NCBI GenBank assembly: GCA_017532485.1
Contig: JAFXJE010000131.1
Location: forward strand, 1 to 11,140
Length of the DNA: 11,140 nt
Origin: Peptococcaceae bacterium
GTDB lineage: Bacteria > Bacillota > Peptococcia > Peptococcales > Peptococcaceae
Direction: 5' to 3'
In this document: piece by piece, positions 1-6,485 of the stretch
Position numbering within the stretch: the stretch's first letter is position 1
Layout: every line of letters starts with the position of its first letter
The notes under the pieces: generated by a model
What the model was told of the DNA's origin: nothing
The model's input: only the letters and a program-made list of their open reading frames with translations
Database searches by the model: none
Position numbers and translations under genes: made by a program

Positions 1-691
1 AACCGTAGTCAGTAATAATATTGCCAATAGTGGCACTACTGGTTTTAAGCGTGAAACTCCAGTATCAACTACTTTTGCAGAAGTGTTGCTTAGCCGTCGT
101 TTGATTAATGATACAGCACAAATTGGGGCTGCTAAATTTGTGCGTTTGCCGGAAGACTCCGTGACAGATTATGCCGGTGGTGATTTTGTCACAACTGAAA
201 ATCCATTAAATTTTGCTATTAATGGAAATGCTTTTTTCTTAGTACAGATGCCGAATGGTGAAAATTATTTAACGCGTGACGGTGAAGCAAAAGTTAATGC
301 TGATGGTTATTTGGAATTATATCGCGGCGGTTTGCTTTTGGATGAATATGAAGACCCTATTTATGTAGGTACGGGTGATATCCAAGCAGATAGCTCCGGC
401 AACATCTATGTTGATGATGAGTGGATGGGGAAACTTAATATTGTTAATGTTCTTGACCCTGCGCAGCAAACAAAAATAGATGAAGGTCATTTTACGACAG
501 CAGCAGATAATTATGAACAGGCTGAAGATTTTGAATTAATGTGGAAAACTTTAGAATTGTCTAATGTGGATATGACGCGCGAAATGACAACAGCTATTGC
601 TATACAGCGCAGTTTCCAAGCTAATAGCCAAGTTATGAAAATTTTAGATACTTTAACTGAAAAAACAGTTAATGAAATTGCCAGAATGTAA
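1..691 (+). CDS. Flagellar rod/hook-basal body protein, FlgF/FlgG family (5' partial)
   Basis: The frame is open from base 2 to the TAA at 689-691, giving 229 visible residues; the start lies beyond the left edge. The first residues, VVSNNIANSGTTGFKR, are the N-terminal motif shared by flagellar rod and hook proteins, so only about 10-20 residues should be missing. The family C-terminal motif is also present (LSNVDMTREMTTAIAIQRSF, then QANSQV). Proteins of this family polymerise outside the cytoplasmic membrane as the distal rod of the flagellar basal body, exported by the flagellar type III apparatus. Length and the C-terminus (ILDTLTEKTVNEIARM) look more like FlgF or Bacillus FlhO than like FlgG. 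A paralogue follows after 24 bases, then cheC and cheD, so this is the end of a motility operon. The family is secure; the FlgF, FlgG or FlhO assignment is not, so no symbol is given. Confidence 0.9.
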   Translation, partial: TVVSNNIANSGTTGFKRETPVSTTFAEVLLSRRLINDTAQIGAAKFVRLPEDSVTDYAGGDFVTTENPLNFAINGNAFFLVQMPNGENYLTRDGEAKVNADGYLELYRGGLLLDEYEDPIYVGTGDIQADSSGNIYVDDEWMGKLNIVNVLDPAQQTKIDEGHFTTAADNYEQAEDFELMWKTLELSNVDMTREMTTAIAIQRSFQANSQVMKILDTLTEKTVNEIARM

Positions 692-715
692 GGGTAACGC
701 TAAAGGAGGATTATT

Positions 716-1438
716 ATGATTGAATCATTTTATAATGCCAGAACAGGGGCGATTGCCAATAACTACGGGATAAATGTTTTGTCCAATAATATTTCTAATA
801 TTAATACAGTTGGTTATAAGACCGACCATACAACATTTTCCGATACCTTATACACCAATTTGCGTAATCCTGATTATGCTGGTGACAGTTTGCAGGCAGG
901 TCATGGTTCACGCGTTAATGCGATTGCTACTAATATGGAAGCAGGTGCTTTGGAAGAAACAGGCTATCCGCTGCATTTTGCTATCCATGGTGAAGGTTTC
1001 TTTGCCATTGAAGATGAAAATCAGAATATTTACTATACTAGAGCAGGCAATTTCCAATTGAGTAATCGTGATGGCGAATTTTATTTAACTGATACTCAAG
1101 GCAATACGGTATTGGATGTAAATTACAGCCCTATTTTAGTAGAGGGTGAAGCCATGGAAAAACCTAGTCTGGAAAATTTGCAGATTGGACTTTTTGAATT
1201 TGCCAATAATTATGGTTTGCAGAAAGTTGCCAGCACTAGATATCAGATGACCGAGGAGTCTCAAGACAGTTATCCTGTAGATAATAGTCGGATTAAGCAG
1301 GGCTATTTGGAAAATTCTAATGTATTTTTGCCAACAGAAATGACTAATGTAATCAGAACACAAAGAGCGTTCCAAGCCAATACAAAAATTATTCAGATGG
1401 CTGATGAAATGGAACAAATTTTAAATAATTTACGCTAA
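716..1438 (+). CDS. Flagellar hook-basal body protein, FlgG/FlgF (FlhP-like) family
   Basis: A complete 240-residue protein. The ATG is preceded by a strong ribosome binding site (AAAGGAGGA at about 702-710). The N-terminus carries the rod motif NVLSNNISNINTVGYKTD (about residues 20-37). The C-terminus has the Flg_bbr_C motif: LENSNVFLPTEMTNVIRTQR, then AFQANTKII and a helical end in which leucines and methionines recur. The middle section (YPLHFAIHGEGFFAIEDEN) matches the conserved core of FlgG/FlgE-type proteins. It should be a distal-rod or rod-hook junction subunit, exported without a classical signal peptide. It is slightly shorter than typical FlgG (about 260). With the preceding paralogue it forms a tandem pair like flhO-flhP of Bacillus. 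cheC starts 20 bases after its stop, so the genes are probably co-transcribed. Which paralogue acts as FlgG cannot be decided from sequence alone. Confidence 0.9.
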   Translation: MIESFYNARTGAIANNYGINVLSNNISNINTVGYKTDHTTFSDTLYTNLRNPDYAGDSLQAGHGSRVNAIATNMEAGALEETGYPLHFAIHGEGFFAIEDENQNIYYTRAGNFQLSNRDGEFYLTDTQGNTVLDVNYSPILVEGEAMEKPSLENLQIGLFEFANNYGLQKVASTRYQMTEESQDSYPVDNSRIKQGYLENSNVFLPTEMTNVIRTQRAFQANTKIIQMADEMEQILNNLR

Positions 1439-1457
1439 CATGATGGGGTGATTATTA

Positions 1458-2066
1458 ATGGAGTATGGTAAGTTTACTGAATTGCAGATGGATGTTTTGC
1501 GTGAAATAGGTAATATTGGTTCTGGTAATGCGGCGACAGCATTGTCCAGTATGCTGCAGCAGCCAATTAATATTTCTATTCCACAAGTAAACATGATTAA
1601 ATATAATGACTTAGTTGAAAAGTTGGGTGGACCGGAGACGTTGATAGTTGGTATTTTGTTGGATGTAACCGGTGAGCTGGAAGGCACTATCATGTTTTTG
1701 ATGAAAAAAGAATTTACTGCTCAAATTATTTCAACATTGTTATTTAAAGAAGAAGTAGAATTTGAAGCTTTAACAGAGATGGATTTATCAGTAATTCAAG
1801 AGATAGGAAATATTCTTTCTGCATCTTATGTTAATTCTATTGCTGGTTTGACAGGTTTAAGATTAGATTTGTCGGTGCCATCTTTGTGCGTCGATATGGC
1901 AGGCTCGATTGTAAGTTTCCCAGCTATTAAGTACGGTGAAATCGGTGATAATGTTTTAATGATTGAAGGCAGCTTCGATGATAACAGCATCTTAGAAACT
2001 AAAATCATGTTGATTTTGGAAAATAATTCTTTAGATGTGTTGATGACAAGACTTGGGGTGCAATAA
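1458..2066 (+). CDS. cheC: CheC, CheY-P phosphatase and CheD regulator
   Basis: 202 residues, the usual length for CheC. Two copies of the CheC/CheX/FliY active-site pattern (D/S-x3-E-x2-N-x22-P) are intact: D12, E16, N19, P42 and S111, E115, N118, P141. Each sits in an E-I-G-N helix (REIGNIGSGNAATAL and QEIGNILSASYVNSI). CheC hydrolyses phosphorylated CheY in the cytoplasm; in Bacillus and Thermotoga it also binds CheD, inhibiting receptor deamidation and linking CheY-P level to adaptation. No FliN/FliY C-terminal domain or CheY-binding extension is visible, so this is CheC rather than FliY. CheX, with a single active site, is also excluded. The start is ATG, with a GGGGTG ribosome binding site at 1444-1449. 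cheD begins 37 bases after the stop, supporting a CheC-CheD functional pair. Confidence 0.95.
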   Translation: MEYGKFTELQMDVLREIGNIGSGNAATALSSMLQQPINISIPQVNMIKYNDLVEKLGGPETLIVGILLDVTGELEGTIMFLMKKEFTAQIISTLLFKEEVEFEALTEMDLSVIQEIGNILSASYVNSIAGLTGLRLDLSVPSLCVDMAGSIVSFPAIKYGEIGDNVLMIEGSFDDNSILETKIMLILENNSLDVLMTRLGVQ

Positions 2067-2102
2067 ACCCAAAATGAGATTAGAGAGAAACTAGGGATAT
2101 AT

Positions 2103-2597
2103 ATGGAAAAAGATATTGTTATTGGCATTTCCGATATGAAATTAAGTCAGAAACCAGGACGATTGGTAACTTATGCGCTTGGTTCTTGTGTAGGTATTTG
2201 TATTCATGATAACAAACGAAAAATAAGTGGCTTATCTCATATTTTATTGCCGGAAGCAAATCTCGCCGGAGATGGAAAAAAACCAATCGAAATAATGAAA
2301 TACGCGAATACTGCCATACCGGAATTAATTAAACGTATGGAGCAGTTAGGTGCGTCACGCTTGAATATGAAAGCTAAAATTGTAGGTGGGGCTCAAATGT
2401 TCCAATCTATGAATAATAGTATGACAGGCCAAATTGGTCAGCGTAATGTTCAGGCAGTAAAGGAAGCTTTGCGTAAAGAAAAAATTGCTATTATTGCTGA
2501 GGATACTGGTGCTAATTATGGGCGTACCGTTTTTATGGATGTCGAAACAGGAACAGTGTCGGTAAAAACAGCTTTTGGTAAGGTTAAGGATATTTAA
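2103..2597 (+). CDS. cheD: CheD, chemoreceptor glutamine deamidase
   Basis: 164 residues, full length for CheD. The catalytic triad is visible: T23, C29 in the segment TYALGSCVGICIHD, and H46 in GLSHILLPE. These correspond to Thr21, Cys27 and His44 of Thermotoga CheD. Further family motifs are KIVGGAQMF in the middle and NYGRTVFMDVETG near the C-terminus. CheD hydrolyses specific receptor glutamines to glutamates in the cytoplasm. It also acts as the partner of CheC, whose gene lies immediately upstream. The ribosome binding site is weak (ACTAGGG at about 2089-2095), so expression may be lower than that of CheC; this is inference. No intrinsic terminator follows the stop. The promoter of the tRNA gene begins only 18 bases later, so read-through from the motility operon into the tRNA is possible. 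Confidence 0.95.
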   Translation: MEKDIVIGISDMKLSQKPGRLVTYALGSCVGICIHDNKRKISGLSHILLPEANLAGDGKKPIEIMKYANTAIPELIKRMEQLGASRLNMKAKIVGGAQMFQSMNNSMTGQIGQRNVQAVKEALRKEKIAIIAEDTGANYGRTVFMDVETGTVSVKTAFGKVKDI

Positions 2598-2614
2598 GTA
2601 TAGGTAAAAAGTGC

Positions 2615-2643
2615 TTGCAAATGGTGTTTTGAAATGATATAAT
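2615..2643 (+). promoter_or_regulatory. Sigma-A promoter of tRNA-Gln
   Basis: The -35 is TTGCAA (2615-2620), followed by a 17-base spacer and a perfect -10 TATAAT (2638-2643). The -10 is preceded by TGA, making it an extended -10. The expected transcription start is near 2650, about 13 bases before the mature tRNA. The placement and near-consensus quality fit a strongly and constitutively expressed stable-RNA gene. Confidence 0.85.
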
Positions 2644-2662
2644 GACTTTTGCAATCGCTTAT

Positions 2663-2734
2663 TGGGGTGTCGCCAAGCGGCAAGGCAACGGACTCTGACT
2701 CCGTCATTCGTAGGTTCGAATCCTACTACCCCAG
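2663..2734 (+). tRNA. tRNA-Gln(CUG)
   Basis: A 72-base cloverleaf. The acceptor arms TGGGGTG (2663-2669) and TACCCCA (2727-2733) pair over seven positions, one of them a G-U, and G2734 is the discriminator base. The D arm is GCCAAGCGGCAAGGC. The anticodon stem is ACGGA/TCCGT and its loop CTCTGAC gives anticodon CTG (2695-2697), which reads the glutamine codon CAG. The T arm GTAGGTTCGAATCCTAC has the invariant TTCGAAT loop. The CCA end is not encoded (GTTA follows), so it must be added by nucleotidyltransferase. A U-A first acceptor pair instead of G-C is a known glutamine tRNA feature. The gene stands alone between its own promoter and terminator. Confidence 0.97.
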
Positions 2735-2738
2735 TTAG

Positions 2739-2778
2739 GAAAAAAGAGGTTAAGACGAAAGTCTTGACCTCTTTTTTT
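2739..2778 (+). terminator. Intrinsic terminator after tRNA-Gln
   Basis: A 13-base arm (2744-2756, AAGAGGTTAAGAC) pairs with 2761-2773 with one G-U and a GAAA tetraloop. A T-run to 2778 follows. The A-run before the left arm (2739-2745) means the reverse transcript would also carry a U-tail, although no - strand gene approaches from the right. It ends the tRNA transcript and any read-through from the chemotaxis operon. Confidence 0.92.
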
Positions 2779-2827
2779 CGGTTAAAGCTGCTCTTAATAT
2801 CGTTGTCTTAAGACGGGAGGGTCAACT

Positions 2828-3556
2828 GTGAAGATACGCTATCATGCTTTGGATACTTTACGAGGTTTTACGCTGCTCAATATGATTGTTTATCATCTAC
2901 TGTGGGATTTAGTTTATCTGTATGATTTACCTTGGTCTTGGTTTTATAGCCAAGGCGCATATATTTGGCAGCAAAGTATTTGCTGGACTTTTATCCTTTT
3001 ATCAGGTTTTTGCTGGCAGTTGGGCAGTAAGTCTGGACGACGAGGTCTGACGGTTTTTCTTGCAGGCATTTTAGTGACGGTGGTGACGGTGCTGTTTGTG
3101 CCTGAAGAACAAATTTGCTTTGGTATTTTGACTTTGTTGGGTTCTTGTATGTTGCTGTTGACGGTGCTGCATCCTTATTGCCAAAAAATACCTGCTGAGA
3201 TAGGCATGATTTTATCTGCTTTACTCTTTGTCCTGATGCGTAATGTTAATCGAGGTTACTTAGGTTTTGAGGGCTGGAATTTATATAAGCTGCCGGAAAA
3301 CTTATATCAAAATTTGTTTTCTGCCTATTTAGGCTTTCCTTCGGCTGAATTTTTTTCTACAGATTATTTTTCACTCTTACCGTGGTATTTTTTGTTTTTA
3401 GCAGGTTATTATCTTTTTAGCTGCTTAAGAAATCGCAGCAAACTTCAATATTTGCAATCGGGTATCCAGTGGCTTAGTTTTTTAGGTAAACACTCTTTGC
3501 CGATTTACCTGCTGCATCAGCCCATTATCTATGTGGTGTTGGAATTATTTTTGTAG
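2828..3556 (+). CDS. Membrane protein of the DUF1624 / heparan-alpha-glucosaminide N-acetyltransferase-like family
   Basis: 242 residues starting at GTG, with ribosome binding site GGGAGG (2815-2820) seven bases upstream. The N-terminus RYHALDTLRGFTLLNMIVYH is the hallmark of the HGSNAT_cat/DUF1624 family; H23, W26 and D27 in YHLLWDL are the conserved polar residues of its first membrane helix. About six hydrophobic segments follow. The C-terminal GKHSLPIYLLHQPIIYVVL resembles the last helix of acyltransferase-3 and OpgC-like proteins. Family members are thought to move acetyl groups across the membrane onto sugars, but the substrate of this small bacterial type is unknown. No partner gene is adjacent: a tRNA lies upstream and nrdD downstream. 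I see no clear promoter in the 49 bases after the tRNA terminator, so low-level read-through could supply its transcript. The family call is firm; the function is not. Confidence 0.8.
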   Translation: MKIRYHALDTLRGFTLLNMIVYHLLWDLVYLYDLPWSWFYSQGAYIWQQSICWTFILLSGFCWQLGSKSGRRGLTVFLAGILVTVVTVLFVPEEQICFGILTLLGSCMLLLTVLHPYCQKIPAEIGMILSALLFVLMRNVNRGYLGFEGWNLYKLPENLYQNLFSAYLGFPSAEFFSTDYFSLLPWYFLFLAGYYLFSCLRNRSKLQYLQSGIQWLSFLGKHSLPIYLLHQPIIYVVLELFL

Positions 3557-3679
3557 AGGCATGATTTATAAATAATCTTTATATCCTGTGCAATATGGTT
3601 TAAATGGGGAAAAGCTGCCATTATGTAAATAAATCTATTCCCAAAATATAAAGTCAAGACTTTCCTTTTTAAAATATTG

Positions 3680-3688
3680 TGATATAAT
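3680..3688 (+). promoter_or_regulatory. Extended -10 promoter of nrdDG
   Basis: TGATATAAT at 3680-3688 is a perfect extended -10 element. The region at the -35 position (about 3660-3665, CTTTCC) is poor, so the promoter probably depends on the extended -10. The predicted start near 3695 gives a leader of about 100 bases before nrdD that contains two NrdR-like sites. The rest of the 241-base gap (3557-3679) is AT-rich and shows no gene. Confidence 0.6.
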
Positions 3689-3699
3689 GAAAAAACATA

Positions 3700-3715
3700 A
3701 AACAATATTTAGTAT
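3700..3715. promoter_or_regulatory. NrdR box 1
   Basis: The core CAATATTTAGT (3703-3713) within AAACAATATTTAGTAT fits the NrdR box consensus acaCwAtATaTwGtgt at nearly all core positions. It sits just after the predicted transcription start of nrdDG, where a bound repressor would block initiation. The same 11-base core recurs in box 2. Confidence 0.75.
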
Positions 3716-3741
3716 TTTCAAGTGACTTAGTAGGATATATG

Positions 3742-3757
3742 ACACAATATTTAGTTG
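3742..3757. promoter_or_regulatory. NrdR box 2
   Basis: ACACAATATTTAGTTG matches the NrdR consensus closely, including the outer ACA. Its centre (3749.5) is 42 bases from that of box 1 (3707.5), four turns of B-DNA, so both sites face the same side of the helix. NrdR is the ATP/dATP-sensing repressor of ribonucleotide reductase genes and typically binds paired, in-phase boxes. The nrdR gene itself is not in this window. Confidence 0.8.
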
Positions 3758-3797
3758 TTGGAAACGATAAATAATAAAGATGCCATGAAGGGACGGA

Positions 3798-5933
3798 ATG
3801 AGGAAAATGGAAGGATATGTAGTAATAAAAAAGGATGGGACAAGGGAAAATTTTGATGTCTCAAAAGTAGCAAAGGCCGTTAATAAATCTGCATATCGAG
3901 CAATGGTCGAATTTACTCCTCAAGAAATTCAATTTATTTGCTCTTTTGTTGAAGCAAAAGTAAAGTCTAGAGTCAGCAAAGAAGTGCATATTAGTGAAAT
4001 GCATAATATTGTTGAAAGCGCTTTGGATGCTACCAATCCATTAGTAGCGAAAAGCTATCGTGATTATCGCAATTACAAACAGGATTTCGTTCATATGCTG
4101 GATGAAGTATATCGCAAAAGTCAATCTATCATGTATATTGGCGATAAAGAAAACAGCAATACTGATAGTGCATTGGTATCAACTAAACGCAGCTTGATTT
4201 TTAATCATTTGAATAAAGAATTATACCAAAAATTCTTCTTAACAACAGAAGAAATGCAGGCTTGTCGTGAAGGTTATATTTATATTCACGATATGTCAGC
4301 GCGTCGTGATACGATGAATTGCTGCTTATTTGATGTGGCACATGTCTTAAAAGGCGGCTTTGAAATGGGTAATTTATGGTATAACGAGCCAAAAAGTCTT
4401 AATGTAGCTTTTGATGTTATTGGTGATATTGTCCTAAGTGCAGCTAGTCAGCAGTACGGCGGCTTTACCATTCCTAGTGTTGATTTAATTTTAGAACCTT
4501 ATGCTGAGCTGAGTTATAAAAAAGATGTGGAAAAATATTTGAGCTTAGGCTTAACTCAAGAACGTGCTGAAGAAGAAGCTCTGAAAAATATTGAATATGA
4601 ATTTAAACAAGGTTTCCAAGATTGGGAGTACAAGTTTAATACTGTAGGCTCCAGTCGTGGCGACTATCCGTTTATTACCGTAACTACAGGTACTGGTACA
4701 GGTCGTTTTGCCAAAATGGCTTCTATCATCATGTTCCAAGTGCGTCAAGGTGGTCAAGGTAAGGAAGGTTTCAAACGCCCTGTTTTATTCCCTAAAATTG
4801 TTTTCTTGTATGATGAAAATTTGCATGGTGAAGGCAAAGAGTTGGAAGATGTATTTGAAGCTGGTTTGCTCTGCTCCAGCAAAACTATGTATCCTGACTG
4901 GTTAAGCTTGACCGGTGAAGGTTATGTAGCTAGTATGTATAAAAAATACGGTGCTATTATCAGTCCTATGGGTTGTCGTGCCTTTTTATCTCCTTGGTAT
5001 GAACGTGGTGGCATGCACCCAGCTGATGATGAAGATAAACCTATTTATGTCGGCAGATTTAATGTGGGGGCAATCAGCCTGCATTTGCCAATGATTTATG
5101 CCAAAGCTCGACAAGAGAGCCGCGATTTCTATGAAGTATTGGATTATTATTTGAATTTGATTCGTAAGCTGCATATTCGTACTTATGATTACTTGGGAGA
5201 AATGCGAGCTTCTACTAACCCATTGGCTTATTGCGAAGGTGGTTTTTATGGTGGTCATTTAGGTATTCACGATAAAATTAAACCTTTATTAAAAACAGCG
5301 ACTGCTTCTTTCGGGATTACAGCTTTAAACGAATTGCAGCAGCTGCACAATAAAAAATCCTTAGTTGAAGATGGTGCTTTTGCTTTAGAGGTATTGGAGC
5401 ATATCAATAAGAAAATTAATGAATTTAAAGAGGAAGACGGTAATCTTTATGCTATCTACGGCACACCAGCTGAATCTTTGACTGGTTTGCAAGTAAAACA
5501 ATTCCGAGCAAAATTTGGTATTATTGAAAATGTATCTGACCACGCTTATGTGAGCAATAGTTTCCATTGTCATGTAAGTGAAGATATTACACCAATTGAA
5601 AAACAAGACTTGGAATATCGTTTCTGGGAATTGTGCAATGGTGGTAAAATTCAATATGTAAAATATCCAATTGACTATAATATTGAGGCTTTACGCACTT
5701 TAATTCGGCGTGCTATGGCCATGGGCTTTTATGAGGGTGTCAATTTATCTTTAGCTTATTGTGACGACTGTGGTCATCAAGAGCTGGAAATGGATGTTTG
5801 CCCAAAATGCGGCAGTGAAAACTTGACTAAGATTGAACGGATGAATGGTTATTTATCTTATTCTCGTGTCAAAGGTGATACTCGTTTAAATGATGCAAAA
5901 ATGGTAGAAATTTCTGAACGGAAGAGTATGTAG
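3798..5933 (+). CDS. nrdD: Anaerobic (class III) ribonucleoside-triphosphate reductase, catalytic subunit
   Basis: A 711-residue glycyl-radical enzyme, matching the usual 700-720, that reduces ribonucleotides to deoxyribonucleotides without oxygen. An N-terminal ATP-cone (about residues 5-95, opening VIKKDGTRENFD) provides allosteric dATP/ATP control. Active-site cysteines are C175 (in DTMNCCLFDV) and C393 (in SPMGCRAFLSPW, the thiyl-radical candidate). Near the C-terminus are a zinc site C655-x2-C658-x9-C668-x2-C671 and the radical Gly684 in RMNGYLSYSR. All key residues are present, and the pattern resembles the E. coli formate-dependent type; formate use here is inferred. Two starts are possible: ATG 3798 (with AAGGGA upstream) and ATG 3807 (with GAGG three bases away); I keep the first because its spacing is better. 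The activase gene nrdG follows after 19 bases. Upstream NrdR boxes indicate repression when dATP is plentiful. Confidence 0.97.
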   Translation: MRKMEGYVVIKKDGTRENFDVSKVAKAVNKSAYRAMVEFTPQEIQFICSFVEAKVKSRVSKEVHISEMHNIVESALDATNPLVAKSYRDYRNYKQDFVHMLDEVYRKSQSIMYIGDKENSNTDSALVSTKRSLIFNHLNKELYQKFFLTTEEMQACREGYIYIHDMSARRDTMNCCLFDVAHVLKGGFEMGNLWYNEPKSLNVAFDVIGDIVLSAASQQYGGFTIPSVDLILEPYAELSYKKDVEKYLSLGLTQERAEEEALKNIEYEFKQGFQDWEYKFNTVGSSRGDYPFITVTTGTGTGRFAKMASIIMFQVRQGGQGKEGFKRPVLFPKIVFLYDENLHGEGKELEDVFEAGLLCSSKTMYPDWLSLTGEGYVASMYKKYGAIISPMGCRAFLSPWYERGGMHPADDEDKPIYVGRFNVGAISLHLPMIYAKARQESRDFYEVLDYYLNLIRKLHIRTYDYLGEMRASTNPLAYCEGGFYGGHLGIHDKIKPLLKTATASFGITALNELQQLHNKKSLVEDGAFALEVLEHINKKINEFKEEDGNLYAIYGTPAESLTGLQVKQFRAKFGIIENVSDHAYVSNSFHCHVSEDITPIEKQDLEYRFWELCNGGKIQYVKYPIDYNIEALRTLIRRAMAMGFYEGVNLSLAYCDDCGHQELEMDVCPKCGSENLTKIERMNGYLSYSRVKGDTRLNDAKMVEISERKSM

Positions 5934-5952
5934 CAGAAGGGAGCTGTAGACT

Positions 5953-6444
5953 TTGCGTTATCATAATATTACCCATGATGATATGCTTAATGGCGACGGT
6001 CTGCGTGTGGTTTTATGGGTGGCAGGCTGCAGTCATCATTGTCCGGAATGTCAAAACCCAATTACTTGGGATGCAGAAGGTGGTTTGGTTTTTGATGAAG
6101 CAGCCAAACAAGAATTGTTTGCTGATTTGGAAAAATCTTATATTTCTGGCGTAACCTTTAGTGGTGGTGACCCTCTTTATTTAGGTCATCGTACAGAAGT
6201 GGGCGAATTGATTAAAGAAATTCGCGAACGCTACCCGCAGAAAACCATTTGGCTCTATAGTGGCTATACTTGGGAAGAATTGCAGGATTTAGAATTTTTA
6301 TCTTTAATCGATGTGTTGATAGACGGGCGTTACATGAAAGATTTGCGTGATGTCAAACTTCATTGGCGTGGCAGCAGCAATCAACGCGTAATCAATGTAA
6401 AGAAAAGTTTAGCCCAAGGCGAAGTTGTTTTGTGGTGTGAATAA
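5953..6444 (+). CDS. nrdG: Anaerobic ribonucleotide reductase activating protein (radical SAM)
   Basis: 163 residues, typical for NrdG (about 155-175). The radical-SAM cluster motif is C26-x3-C30-x2-C33 in GCSHHCPECQNP, and the SAM-binding glycine motif appears as TFSGGDPL. The enzyme uses a [4Fe-4S] cluster and S-adenosylmethionine to abstract hydrogen from the glycyl-radical residue of NrdD (Gly684 of the preceding gene). The start is TTG at 5953, the only start that keeps the conserved N-terminal RYHNITHDDMLNGDGLR intact. It is supported by ribosome binding site AGGGAG (5938-5943) nine bases upstream. It is co-transcribed with nrdD (18-base gap after the nrdD stop) and followed directly by a strong terminator. 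Confidence 0.96.
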   Translation: MRYHNITHDDMLNGDGLRVVLWVAGCSHHCPECQNPITWDAEGGLVFDEAAKQELFADLEKSYISGVTFSGGDPLYLGHRTEVGELIKEIRERYPQKTIWLYSGYTWEELQDLEFLSLIDVLIDGRYMKDLRDVKLHWRGSSNQRVINVKKSLAQGEVVLWCE

Positions 6445-6447
6445 GTA

Positions 6448-6485
6448 AATAAGCTAGGACAAAATTATTGTCCTAGCTTATTTTT
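6448..6485. terminator. Bidirectional terminator between nrdG and the convergent GtrA gene
   Basis: Perfect 15-base arms (6448-6462, AATAAGCTAGGACAA, and 6468-6482) surround a five-base loop. A T-run continues to 6485 on the + strand, and the - strand stop codon of the GtrA gene overlaps this tail. On the - strand the arm is followed by a less pure T-rich stretch, so termination should be strongest for nrdDG but is plausible in both directions. Confidence 0.92.

Noticed and set aside
2053..2072. Hairpin TTGGG/CCCAA across the cheC stop codon
   Set aside because: A five-base stem with a ten-base loop and no T-run; not a terminator, and cheD follows closely in the same direction.
2805..2814. 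Palindrome GTCTTAAGAC just before the ribosome binding site of the DUF1624 gene
   Set aside because: A ten-base palindrome without a second copy or spacing pattern; it could also pair with the tRNA terminator arm, but nothing supports a function.
3650..3670. Short inverted repeat AAAGT...ACTTT followed by CCTTTTT, as a terminator for the DUF1624 gene
   Set aside because: Only five A-T-rich pairs around a four-base loop; too weak, and it lies where the nrdD promoter -35 would be.
4201..5654. Several antisense open frames of 60-90 codons inside nrdD
   Set aside because: No ribosome binding sites, no recognisable protein motifs, and fully overlapped by a well-conserved gene; these are shadows of the coding strand.
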